A stretch of 33,867 nucleotides of DNA from positions 1 to 33,867 of the forward strand of contig JAKOZZ010000025.1 of NCBI GenBank assembly GCA_029779755.1, in the 5' to 3' direction. Below, piece after piece: positions 24,530-31,030 of the stretch (the first letter of the stretch is position 1; every line of letters starts with the position of its first letter). A program made the translations under genes and the position numbers. The stretch comes from Pseudomonadota bacterium (GTDB lineage Bacteria; Pseudomonadota; Gammaproteobacteria; Burkholderiales; Burkholderiaceae_E). Under the pieces are notes generated by a model that searched no databases, was not told the origin of the DNA, and worked only from the letters and a program-made list of their open reading frames with translations.

Positions 24530-24911
24530 GCTGCTCGGATAATCCTCGGCCAACCGGTCTATTTACAGGTCGGCCGGTGGTGTCAACGACGGGAAGTGCA
24601 CGGGGGAAATATTCGAATCGACCATGTGCCATTCCTGCACCGATCGCGTGCAATCACGCAACGCAGACATGAACTGCCTGCAACGAAAGCGCGTAATTCC
24701 CGCAACGGCGACGAGTAACGCCTGCGGTGGCCGCAGAAAATGCCCGCATCGACCGCACGAATTGCCCGCAGCGACCCTGCGATCGGACTGAATCGGCCGT
24801 GCCAACGCGGTGTCGATGGTTCAAAAAAGCGTGGTGGTGATTTCCGCCCGGTTTCCGGAGCGGTATTTTCTGTTAATGTCTCAACCGTTCACTCTTCAAC
24901 GAGAGGTCGGC
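24530..24911. other. 382-bp intergenic region with lower GC, hairpin and 22-bp array
   Basis: No convincing gene. It is visibly less GC-rich than its neighbours. Contents: a nine-base imperfect hairpin at 24547-24555/24568-24576 (CGGCCAACC with GGTCGGCCG, one mismatch, no T-run) just after the diguanylate cyclase stop; the 22-bp periodic array at 24615-24811; then the presumed H-NS gene promoter, where TAATGT (24874-24879) could be a -10 with a poor -35 TTTCCG. Confidence 0.7.
24615..24811. repeat. Degenerate 22-bp tandem array, about nine units
   Basis: GCAACG recurs at 24658, 24680 and 24702, exactly 22 bp apart. In the same phase follow GCGGTG (24724), GCATCG (24746), GCAGCG (24768) and GAATCG (24790); before them come GCACCG (24637, one base short) and GAATCG (24615). 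Unit ends also agree (CTGCCT, ATTCCC, ACGCCT, ATGCCC, TTGCCC, and ATTCCT in the first). The best pair is 24746/24768 (GCATCGACC, GCAGCGACC). The period is not a multiple of three and no frame stays meaningful across it, so it is non-coding. Confidence 0.7.
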
Positions 24912-25319
24912 ATGGCCAAGCTCAGCTACGACGGGATCCAGAAGCAGATTGCGCGCCTGCAGGCGCAGGCCAAGGCGCTCGAGAATGCCGAGGGTCAGAA
25001 GAAGGCCCGTGCCGTCGAGCGCGTCCGGGCGCTGATGAAGCGGCTCGGTGTCGAAGTGTCGGATCTGACGGCAGCGCCCGCCGCGAAGCGGACTGCGCGT
25101 GCCAAGGCACCGGCCAAAGCGGCGAAGGGCGCGCGCAAGAGTGCCAAGGCGCCGTCCACGGTTGCGCCGAAGTTCCGTGATCCGGCAACGGGGGTCACGT
25201 GGTCGGGGCGCGGTCGCACACCGGTCTGGTTGTCGGCGTATCTCGACCAGGGGCGTACGCGGGAGGAATTCGCCATCGCGGCGGCTGCGCAGCCCGCACA
25301 GGCGCCAACGGCGCAATAG
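24912..25319 (+). CDS. H-NS histone-like nucleoid protein
   Basis: A 135-residue H-NS family protein of the betaproteobacterial type. The N-terminal helix (YDGIQKQIARLQAQAKALENAEGQKKARAVERVRALMKRLGV) is the dimerisation part; residues about 55-85 are a Lys/Ala-rich linker (AKAPAKAAKGARKSAKAP); the C-terminal DNA-binding domain is KFRDPATGVTWSGRGRTPVWLSAYLDQGRTREEF, with GRGRTPVWL as the AT-hook-like minor-groove motif. It should silence AT-rich DNA and shape the nucleoid. GAGAGG lies five bases before ATG 24912. It is flanked by a 22-bp array upstream and, behind its terminator, an 18-bp array. Confidence 0.95.
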   Translation: MAKLSYDGIQKQIARLQAQAKALENAEGQKKARAVERVRALMKRLGVEVSDLTAAPAAKRTARAKAPAKAAKGARKSAKAPSTVAPKFRDPATGVTWSGRGRTPVWLSAYLDQGRTREEFAIAAAAQPAQAPTAQ

Positions 25320-25350
25320 AGGCGCCCCCGGGCGCGCCGGACGCAAAAGG

Positions 25351-25377
25351 AAAGCCCCGCAGTCGCGGGGCTTTTTT
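25351..25377 (+). terminator. Rho-independent terminator of the H-NS gene
   Basis: AAAGCCCCGC and GCGGGGCTTT pair around AGTC, and TTTTTT ends at 25377. It lies 32 nt after the stop. Read on the minus strand the A-run gives only a poor signal, so it serves mainly the H-NS gene. Confidence 0.92.
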
Positions 25378-25400
25378 CTGGGACCGAACGCAGGGCGCTT

Positions 25401-25472
25401 TACCGAGCCGCATTCCTTTGCCGAGCCGCGTCTCTTTTCCGCGCCGCATCTCTTCTCCGAGACCGCATGCGC
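25401..25472. repeat. Four imperfect 18-bp repeats between convergent genes
   Basis: Units at 25401, 25419, 25437 and 25455 share CCGAGCCGCATCTCTT-like sequence (TACCGAGCCGCATTCCTT, TGCCGAGCCGCGTCTCTT, TTCCGCGCCGCATCTCTT, then CTCCGAGACCGCAT). The array lies after the H-NS terminator and before the DUF3501 stop. On the minus strand it could be read as an Arg/Asp/Ala repeat, but no gene uses that frame. Confidence 0.75.
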
Positions 25473-25530
25473 AGCGTGTCCACACGGCCAGCCGCGCGTC
25501 GGCAGCGGCGCGCGGGATTCCGTGCGCGAC

Positions 25531-26115
25531 TCAGGCCAGGTCGGCCGTCAGGGCTGCGCGGGTTTCGGCCGGCACCTGGTCGATCTGCGCCTGGTAATTC
25601 GGATGATCCACGCCGACCCCGAGCGAAACCCCGTACTTGAGGGCCGCCGCCATTTCCTCCGTCAGCTCGAACCGCAGGAAATGCACCGACGATGTTTTCT
25701 CGTCGTTTTCCCGCTCGAGATCCTCGTCGGCGATCGCATACACCTTCGGCGAGCCTTCGACCTGCACCCACACGCGCCGCTCGATGCCCTTGAGGCGGGC
25801 GAGTTCGCGGCGGCGCTCGTCGGCGTCCTCGTATTCGATCAACATCGTCGCCTTGAAGTTGCGACCGTCCGGCACCAGCGGGTTGTATGCCTCGAGCTCG
25901 TGCAGGATGCCGTCCTCTTCGAAGATCTTCTCGATGCGCAGCATCTCCTGGATCTGGTAGCGCACGGTCAGCTCGTCCTCGAACAGCAGCGTCACGTGCG
26001 CCCCCAGCGCCACCTTGCGATGCTTCTTGTGGGCGAGCACCTTCTGGCGGAATTCGGGGCGGGCCTTGGCGTAGGCTTCGAGGGTCATCAGGGAGTCACG
26101 GGTCACGGTAGGCAT
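25531..26115 (-). CDS. DUF3501 family protein
   Basis: A 194-residue soluble protein matching DUF3501: RDSLMTLEAYAKARPEFRQKVLAHKKHRKVALG near the start, LLFEDELTVRYQIQEMLRIEKIFEEDGILHELEAYNPLVPDG, then KATMLIEYED and VHFLRFELTEEM. There are no cysteines for a metal cluster. The function is unknown, but in many proteobacteria it sits beside a CCG-domain Fe-S protein and rubrerythrin, as here, so it probably belongs to the same redox module. It starts seven bases after the Fe-S gene stop, so the two are co-translated. The end is followed at distance by the 18-bp array. Confidence 0.9.
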   Translation of the reverse strand: MPTVTRDSLMTLEAYAKARPEFRQKVLAHKKHRKVALGAHVTLLFEDELTVRYQIQEMLRIEKIFEEDGILHELEAYNPLVPDGRNFKATMLIEYEDADERRRELARLKGIERRVWVQVEGSPKVYAIADEDLERENDEKTSSVHFLRFELTEEMAAALKYGVSLGVGVDHPNYQAQIDQVPAETRAALTADLA

Positions 26116-26122
26116 CGGATGT

Positions 26123-27481
26123 TCACTCCAGGCCGTAGGCCATCCTGAGGAGGGTGATGGGGTGGGCGAGCTTGCCGTCGACGTTCTGGCCGGCGATCTG
26201 CATGCCCTGTTCGATGTGATGACCGCCGAGCTGGCAGTCGGAGGCGATCCAGTTCGGGGTGCCGTCCGGATGCTCGGCCATCTGGCGGAACACCGGGCGA
26301 CCGATCTTCAGCGCGGTCTCGTGGAATTCCTTCTTCACGCCCCAGGTCCCGGCGTGCCCCGAGCACCGCTCGACGGTGTTCACGTGGGTGCCCGGCACCA
26401 TCTGCAGCATCTCGCGGGTTTTCTGACCGACGTTCTGAACGCGCAGGTGGCAGGCCACGTGGTACGAGACGTTGCCGAGCTCGGCCTTGAAGTCCGTGTT
26501 CAGCAGACCGTCCTTGGCGCGCGCGACGAAATATTCGAAGGGGTCGAACATCGCTTCGCGCACGGCCTGGGTGTCGGGGTCGTCCGGGAACATCAGCGGA
26601 AGCTCCTGCTTGAACATCAGGTTGCAGGACGGGATCGGCGCGATGATCGCGTAGCCGGCACGCGCAAGGGCCGCCAGCTTGGGCATGTTCTTTTCCTTGA
26701 GCGCCGCCACCGACTCGAGGTCGCCGAGCTCGAGCTTCGGCATGCCGCAGCAGGCTTCCTTCTCGACCAGCACGTACGGGATGTCGTTGTGGCTCAGCAC
26801 CTTCAGCAGGTCGTGACCGATGCCGGGCTCGTTGTAGTTCACGTAGCAGGTCGCAAAGACCGCAACCTTGCCCGGCGTGCGCTGGCCGTCGCGCACCGGC
26901 AGGCCGGCGCGGCTCTGGGGCGCGCCTTTTGCGAACGTCGGGGACGCGAAATCGGGCAGCCAGGCGGTCTGGTGCACGCCCATCATGTTTTCGCCGAGTT
27001 TTCTCAGCGCGGGCGAATTCTTCGCCGCATTCACCATCTGCACGACGACCGGGATGCTGGCGAGTTTTCCATTGCGGTCCGTCGACGACAGCGTCTTGTC
27101 GCGGAACTGCGTCGGCGTGCCTTCCTTGAACTGGATCGCCTTCGCACGCAGCATCAGATGCGGGAAGTCGAGATTCCATTCGTGCGGTGGCACGTACGGG
27201 CACTTCGTCATGTAGCAGACGTCGCACAGATAACACTGGTCGACGACTTTCCAGTAATCCTTCTTGTCGACGCCGTCCACTTCCATGGTGGCGCTTTCGT
27301 CGACCAGGTCGAACAGCACGGGAAACGAATTGCAGAGGCTGACGCAGCGTCGGCAACCGTGGCAGATGTCGAACACCCGCTCCATCTCCTTGAGACAGGC
27401 GTCCTTGTCGTAGAACTCGGGGTTCTTCCAGTCCAGCGGATGGCGGGTGGGCGCTTCGAGCGAACCTTCTCGTACGGTCAT
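26123..27481 (-). CDS. Two-[4Fe-4S], CCG-domain (GlpC/HdrD-like) oxidoreductase subunit
   Basis: A 452-residue soluble iron-sulfur protein. Two ferredoxin-type clusters are seen near the N-terminus: C40-x2-C43-x2-C46-x3-C50 (CHGCRRCVSLC) and C83-x2-C86-x2-C89-x4-C94 (CYLCDVCYMTKC). The C-terminal half has two cysteine-rich CCG-type domains: CYVNYNEPG...EACCGMP and CHLRVQNVG...ERCSGHAG, the second with CSG in place of CCG. This is the layout of GlpC and heterodisulfide-reductase D-like subunits, which move electrons between a dehydrogenase and a carrier. Here the partners are rubrerythrin (upstream) and DUF3501 (downstream). GAGG precedes ATG 27481. A terminator lies 13 bases before it. Confidence 0.9.
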   Translation of the reverse strand: MTVREGSLEAPTRHPLDWKNPEFYDKDACLKEMERVFDICHGCRRCVSLCNSFPVLFDLVDESATMEVDGVDKKDYWKVVDQCYLCDVCYMTKCPYVPPHEWNLDFPHLMLRAKAIQFKEGTPTQFRDKTLSSTDRNGKLASIPVVVQMVNAAKNSPALRKLGENMMGVHQTAWLPDFASPTFAKGAPQSRAGLPVRDGQRTPGKVAVFATCYVNYNEPGIGHDLLKVLSHNDIPYVLVEKEACCGMPKLELGDLESVAALKEKNMPKLAALARAGYAIIAPIPSCNLMFKQELPLMFPDDPDTQAVREAMFDPFEYFVARAKDGLLNTDFKAELGNVSYHVACHLRVQNVGQKTREMLQMVPGTHVNTVERCSGHAGTWGVKKEFHETALKIGRPVFRQMAEHPDGTPNWIASDCQLGGHHIEQGMQIAGQNVDGKLAHPITLLRMAYGLE

Positions 27482-27494
27482 CTTGGGCCTCGGG

Positions 27495-27530
27495 AAAAAA
27501 TCGGGGGAGCGACCGGTAGGCGGCTCCCCC
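27495..27530 (-). terminator. Rho-independent terminator between rubrerythrin and Fe-S genes
   Basis: On the minus strand GGGGGAGC and GCTCCCCC form an eight-base stem around twelve bases, followed by GATTTTTT (T-run 27500-27495). It lies after the rubrerythrin stop and ends 13 bases before the Fe-S gene ATG. A second, bulged hairpin without T-run (GGGCCGT/ACGGCCC, 27566-27590) lies closer to the rubrerythrin stop. Confidence 0.8.
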
Positions 27531-27599
27531 GTGGACCGGGCCGCCGGGGAGGGCGGTGATCCGACGGGCCGTGCCGAACGGCAACGGCCCTTGTCAGCG

Positions 27600-28019
27600 T
27601 CAGGCGAGGCTTTCGAGGGCCTTCGCGAACTTGTTCGCGTGCGAGCGCTCGGCCTTGGCCAGCGTCTCGAACCAGTCGGCGATCTCGTCGAAGCCTTCCT
27701 CGCGGGCCGATTTGGCCATGCCCGGGTACATGTCGGTGTACTCGTGCGTCTCGCCGGCGACGGCAGCCTTCAGGTTCTGCTCCGACGAGCCGATCGGCAG
27801 ATCGGTGGCCGGGTCGCCGACCTGGGCCAGGTAGTCGAGGTGGCCGTGCGCGTGGCCGGTCTCTCCTTCCGCCGTGGAGCGGAACAGGGTTGCGACTTCC
27901 GGATGGCCTTCGACGTCCGCCTTGTTTGCGAAGTAGAGGTAGCGGCGATTGGCCTGGCTTTCGCCGGCGAATGCGGCTTTCAGGTTCTCGTGCGTCTTGG
28001 TGCCTTTGAGGCTGGGCAT
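27600..28019 (-). CDS. Rubrerythrin without rubredoxin domain
   Basis: A 139-residue ferritin-like di-iron protein. The iron-ligand motifs are [33 protein letters not shown] and [12 protein letters not shown] (Glu and ExxH ligands of the four-helix bundle). Full rubrerythrins carry a C-terminal rubredoxin-like CxxC...CxxC domain; this protein ends right after helix four, so it is of the short type and needs an external electron donor, perhaps the Fe-S protein encoded next. The family reduces hydrogen peroxide. GGAG lies seven bases before ATG 28019. It is the first gene of the leftward cluster and has its own promoter. Confidence 0.93.
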   Translation of the reverse strand: MPSLKGTKTHENLKAAFAGESQANRRYLYFANKADVEGHPEVATLFRSTAEGETGHAHGHLDYLAQVGDPATDLPIGSSEQNLKAAVAGETHEYTDMYPGMAKSAREEGFDEIADWFETLAKAERSHANKFAKALESLA

Positions 28020-28050
28020 GGGCAGTCTCCAGATCCGTTGAAGTGAGGGA

Positions 28051-28067
28051 TCGGCACAAGGTGCCGA
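28051..28067 (-). promoter_or_regulatory. Perfect inverted repeat in the rubrerythrin leader
   Basis: TCGGCAC-AAG-GTGCCGA, seven-base arms and a three-base centre. It lies just downstream of the predicted transcription start, between the promoter and the Shine-Dalgarno, where a repressor operator or an RNA stem-loop could act. Confidence 0.45.
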
Positions 28068-28073
28068 CGCCAG

Positions 28074-28103
28074 ATTCTACGAACCGGGGGGGAACACGGC
28101 CAA
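28074..28103 (-). promoter_or_regulatory. Candidate rubrerythrin promoter
   Basis: On the minus strand: TTGGCC (28103-28098), spacer 18 bp, TAGAAT (28079-28074). Predicted start near 28067, about 48 nt before the ATG. Confidence 0.55.
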
Positions 28104-28135
28104 TTGGGGATTCTGATGCGCCCGATTGGCTTTTG

Positions 28136-29524
28136 CTATCGCGGCTCGGCCGGGCGCGCGGCGAGACGCGCGGCGGTCCGCGCGGAGGGCAGGTCCAGCA
28201 CCACCTCGAGACCGCCCCCGGACGCGTTCGCGAGGCGGCAGCTGCCCCCGTAGCGCAGCGCCAGCCGGTTGACGATGGCCAGCCCGAGGCCGCTGCCGCC
28301 GTGCTCGCTGCGGGCAGTGTCGAGTCGCGCGAACGGCCGCAGCAGGCGCTCGATCTGGTCGTCGGGCACGCCTGGGCCGTGGTCGCGCAGGCGCAGCTCG
28401 ATGCCGTCGCGGTCGCGCCGCGCGCGCGCCTGCAGGACGACCTGCGCCGGCATCTCGGGCGCATGACCGTAGCGCAGCGCGTTCTCCAGCAGATTCGAGG
28501 TCATGCGCGCGAGGTCGAGCGGCTCGCCGATCCAGCGCAGGCCCGGCTCGATCGTGCGCTCGATGGTGAGATGGCCCTCGTCGACCTGGGCGCGGTAGCC
28601 GTCGCACACCGACTCCAGCAGCAGGGTGACGTCCACCGGCTCGGGCGGCGGGCCGCCGCGCTCGGCGACGCCGCTGCGGCCGTACTCGACGAACTTGGCG
28701 ACGATCCGGTCGATCCGGTCGATGTCGTCGTTCATCGACGCCTTCTCGTCCTCCGTCAGCCCCGAGAGTTCGATCTCCATGCGCAGGCGCGTCAGCGGCG
28801 TGCGGATGTCGTGCGAGATGCCCGCCAGTGCAACCGCGCGGTCGCTCTCGAGCGCCGCGAGATCGCGCGCCATGCGGTTGAAGCGTCGATTGAGTTCGGC
28901 GAGCTCGGACGGACCGTCCTCCGGAAGATCGGGGGCCGGTGTGCCGGAGCCGACCCGCCCCAGGGCCGTCGCGAGCTGGGCGAGCGGCCGGTTGACCAGC
29001 CGGCTCAGGGTCAGGCCACCCAGCACCGACAGGATCATCGCCAGGCCGGCGAGCAGCCACCAGGGCCGGCCCAGCCGGCGGTCGAGGCGCTGCAGCCCGA
29101 GTCCCAGCCAGTAGTGGTCGCCTTCGATCTCGAAGCTGGTCCACAGGCCGGCGTCGCCGTTCAGGCGGCCGACGACCCGCGTGGCCGGGCCCACGATGGC
29201 ACGCAGGTGCTGCTGCAGTGCGTCGGCCGACGGCGACGGCAGCGGTGCGACCTGATCGGTGGGTTCGAGCGGTGCGACCCGCACGTCCTCCTCGCGCGCG
29301 AGTTCGTCCAGCAGCTGGACCCGGCGGTCACCCTGGGTGCTGATCAGGGCCGAGCGCGTCAGGTTGATGACCGATGCGATCTCCCAGGCGAGCTGCTGCT
29401 CGGGCGGCGCGCGGTCGAGCGCGCGCACCAGCTGCAGCGACACGAGCAGGCAGAAGCCGAGCAGCCCCGCGATCAGCAGGAAGGTGCGCCAGAACAGGCT
29501 GACGCGGGGGAGCGGTCGCGGCAT
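28136..29524 (-). CDS. EnvZ/RisS-like sensor histidine kinase
   Basis: A 462-residue membrane kinase. Transmembrane segments at about 11-31 and 155-175 enclose a periplasmic domain of some 125 residues; a HAMP region follows (SRLVNRPLAQLATALGRVG); the phosphorylated His is H238 in AGISH238DIRTPLTRLRMEIELSG; the ATPase domain has NLLENALRYG, DHGPGVPDD and GGSGLGLAIV. This is the EnvZ/RisS pattern of Burkholderiales. It starts 28 nt after the response-regulator stop on the same strand and should phosphorylate that protein. The last 15 residues are Ala/Arg-rich. No terminator is visible before the rubrerythrin promoter. Confidence 0.94.
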   Translation of the reverse strand: MPRPLPRVSLFWRTFLLIAGLLGFCLLVSLQLVRALDRAPPEQQLAWEIASVINLTRSALISTQGDRRVQLLDELAREEDVRVAPLEPTDQVAPLPSPSADALQQHLRAIVGPATRVVGRLNGDAGLWTSFEIEGDHYWLGLGLQRLDRRLGRPWWLLAGLAMILSVLGGLTLSRLVNRPLAQLATALGRVGSGTPAPDLPEDGPSELAELNRRFNRMARDLAALESDRAVALAGISHDIRTPLTRLRMEIELSGLTEDEKASMNDDIDRIDRIVAKFVEYGRSGVAERGGPPPEPVDVTLLLESVCDGYRAQVDEGHLTIERTIEPGLRWIGEPLDLARMTSNLLENALRYGHAPEMPAQVVLQARARRDRDGIELRLRDHGPGVPDDQIERLLRPFARLDTARSEHGGSGLGLAIVNRLALRYGGSCRLANASGGGLEVVLDLPSARTAARLAARPAEPR

Positions 29525-29552
29525 CGGAGGGCGGTCCGGGCCTCACGCGCGC

Positions 29553-30272
29553 TCAGACGCCATCGGGCACGAACACGTAGCCCACGCCCCAGACCGTCTG
29601 CAGGAACCGCGGATGCTGGGGATCGGTCTCGATCAGCTTGCGCAGGCGGGAGATCTGGACGTCGAGGCTGCGGTCGAAGGCGCCGTACTCGCGCCCGCGC
29701 GCGAGCAGCATCAGCTTTTCGCGCGACAGCGGCACGCGCGGATGGCGCGCGAACGTCTTCAGCACCGAGAACTCGCCGCTGGTCAGCGGCACCGGAACGC
29801 CGGCGCGGGTGAGGCTGCGCGTGGCCAGGTTCAGACGGAACTCGCCGAAGGCGACCTCGCCGAGATCGGTGGCGGGCGCGCCGGGCACGTCGGCCGCCGG
29901 CTGCCGGCGCAGCACCGCATGGATGCGGGCGAGCAGTTCGCGCGGATGGAAGGGCTTCGACACGTAGTCGTCTGCCCCCATCTCGAGACCGACGATGCGG
30001 TCGACGTCGTCGCCCTTCGCGGTCAGCATGATCACCGGCGTGGTATCGTTGGCGCCGCGCAGCCGACGCAGGATGGACAGGCCGTCTTCACCGGGCAGCA
30101 TCAGATCCAGGATGATCAGATCGAACGGTTGGCGCTGCATCAGCCGGTTCATCGTGGGCGCGTCCCCGGCCAGGGTGACTTCCAGCTGGTTCTCGGTGAG
30201 GTAGCGGCGCAGCAACTCGCGCAGCTTCGGGTCGTCGTCGACGACCAGCAGGTGTTTGGCCGCAGTGTTCAT
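29553..30272 (-). CDS. ompR: OmpR/RisA-like response regulator
   Basis: A 239-residue OmpR-family regulator. The receiver has the acidic pocket VVDDDPKL (D12-D14), phosphoacceptor D56 in LILD56LMLPGEDG, T84 in MLTAK and K106 in SKPF; the C-terminal winged helix has VPLTSGEFSVLKTFARHPRVPLSR, REYGAFDRSLDVQISRLRKLIE and TVWGVGYVFVPDG. It is very like Bordetella RisA. ATG 30272 is chosen over the frame's earlier start at 30296 because it directly precedes the receiver fold. TATCAT (30284-30279 on this strand) ends six bases before it, without Shine-Dalgarno. It is divergent from the secreted repeat protein. Confidence 0.94.
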   Translation of the reverse strand: MNTAAKHLLVVDDDPKLRELLRRYLTENQLEVTLAGDAPTMNRLMQRQPFDLIILDLMLPGEDGLSILRRLRGANDTTPVIMLTAKGDDVDRIVGLEMGADDYVSKPFHPRELLARIHAVLRRQPAADVPGAPATDLGEVAFGEFRLNLATRSLTRAGVPVPLTSGEFSVLKTFARHPRVPLSREKLMLLARGREYGAFDRSLDVQISRLRKLIETDPQHPRFLQTVWGVGYVFVPDGV

Positions 30273-30334
30273 GGACGAATGATAGCGAGGCATCACGCGG
30301 CGGATGCGGCGCCACGGCCCTCCGACGTGGGGTC

Positions 30335-30357
30335 TTACCCTTTGTTACAGGGCTTAC
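30335..30357. promoter_or_regulatory. Three phased TTAC sites: candidate OmpR-type operator
   Basis: TTAC occurs at 30335, 30345 and 30354, that is 10 and 9 bp apart, in a direct orientation (CTTACCC, GTTACAG, CTTACCG). OmpR-family proteins bind tandem direct half-sites about one helical turn apart. The site lies between the response-regulator gene and the divergent secreted protein gene. Confidence 0.4.
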
Positions 30358-30390
30358 CGCGCGCGGACGGCGGGCGGCGCCCCGCTTGCC

Positions 30391-30396
30391 TAGAAT
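30391..30396 (+). promoter_or_regulatory. Candidate -10 (TAGAAT) of the secreted protein gene
   Basis: TAGAAT ends seven bases before GTG 30404. An ATG at 30395 overlaps the hexamer itself, which argues against that start if the promoter is real. Confidence 0.4.
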
Positions 30397-30403
30397 GCAG
30401 GGC

Positions 30404-31012
30404 GTGGAACCGATCCGCCCCTCCGTCCCGCCCCCGCGGCCGCTGCTGCGCGCGCTCCTGTGCGCATGCCTGCTGATGTGGGGAAGCGCCGCCCCGGTCG
30501 CCGTACGCGCGCAGGGCGGGGGCGAGCGCTTCGAACGCGAGCGCCTGCGCGACGAGCTGCGCCAGCAGGCGATCGAGGAGCGCATGCGCCGGCGGGAGGC
30601 ACGCAATGCCGCCGGCGGCGAGCAGCGCGGCTATTTCGTCCCGCCCGGCATGCCCGGGCCGGGGCAGCCCGCGCCGGGCAACCCCTACCGGGGAAATCCG
30701 CATCAGGGCAGTCCATATCCAGGCAACCCGTATCAGGGCAATCCTGATCAGGGCAATCCGTATCAGGCGCCGCCGCATCGCGGGCAGCCCTATCCGGGGC
30801 AGCCATACCCGGGGCAGCCATATCCGGGTCGGCCCTATCCGGTCCAGCCCGATCCCGGGCAGGCCTACCGCGGCCCGGCGGACCCGGCGTACCGGCCCGG
30901 GCATCTCCAGGACCGCGGCCACCGGCAGCGGCTGAGTCCCGAGGAGCGCGAGCTGCTGCGCGAACAGCTGCGCGAGCGGCGGCGTCTCTACCGCGAAGGC
31001 GGGGACCGCTAG
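30404..31012 (+). CDS. Secreted protein with Gly-Asn/Gln-Pro-Tyr pentapeptide repeats
   Basis: About 202 residues from GTG 30404 (ATG 30395 and TTG 30386 are in frame). Residues about 13-37 are a signal peptide (RPLLRALLCACLLMWGSAAPVAVRA, cleavage likely before QGGG). Next is a charged helix (ERFERERLRDELRQQAIEERMRRREARNAA), then thirteen five-residue repeats (residues 92-156; GNPYQ, GQPYP types), and a final charged helix starting LSPEERELLREQLRER. The repeat DNA uses AT-rich codons (CAT, TAT, AAT, CAG) unlike its neighbours, which suggests recent expansion. A flexible periplasmic or surface spacer between two helices is likely; the function is unknown. It is divergent from the response regulator and could be its target. 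Confidence 0.75.
   Translation: MEPIRPSVPPPRPLLRALLCACLLMWGSAAPVAVRAQGGGERFERERLRDELRQQAIEERMRRREARNAAGGEQRGYFVPPGMPGPGQPAPGNPYRGNPHQGSPYPGNPYQGNPDQGNPYQAPPHRGQPYPGQPYPGQPYPGRPYPVQPDPGQAYRGPADPAYRPGHLQDRGHRQRLSPEERELLREQLRERRRLYREGGDR
30677..30871 (+). repeat. Thirteen 15-bp repeats in the secreted protein gene
   Basis: Two sub-blocks: GNPYR, GNPHQ, GSPYP, GNPYQ, GNPDQ, GNPYQ (30677-30766), then, after APPHR, GQPYP three times, GRPYP, VQPDP and GQAYR (to 30871). The GQPYP copies are nearly identical in DNA. Confidence 0.9.
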
Positions 31013-31017
31013 CGGAC

Positions 31018-31023
31018 TACAAT
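31018..31023 (+). promoter_or_regulatory. Candidate -10 (TACAAT) of the leader-tsaB unit
   Basis: TACAAT lies six bases after the secreted protein stop and ends seven bases before ATG 31031. The -35 region is poor (GAAGGC at 17 bp). Confidence 0.45.
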
Positions 31024-31030
31024 CCGCGGC

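Noticed and set aside
24547-24576. Terminator of the diguanylate cyclase gene
   Set aside because: The hairpin has a mismatch, a twelve-base loop and no T-run; it is only noted as a hairpin.
24563-24805. An 80-codon minus-strand frame in the 22-bp array
   Set aside because: Its composition is unlike a protein, it has no ribosome-binding site, and the 22-bp period breaks any reading-frame repeat.
24615-24811. CRISPR array
   Set aside because: Units are 22 bp, degenerate and directly adjacent; there are no spacers and no cas genes.
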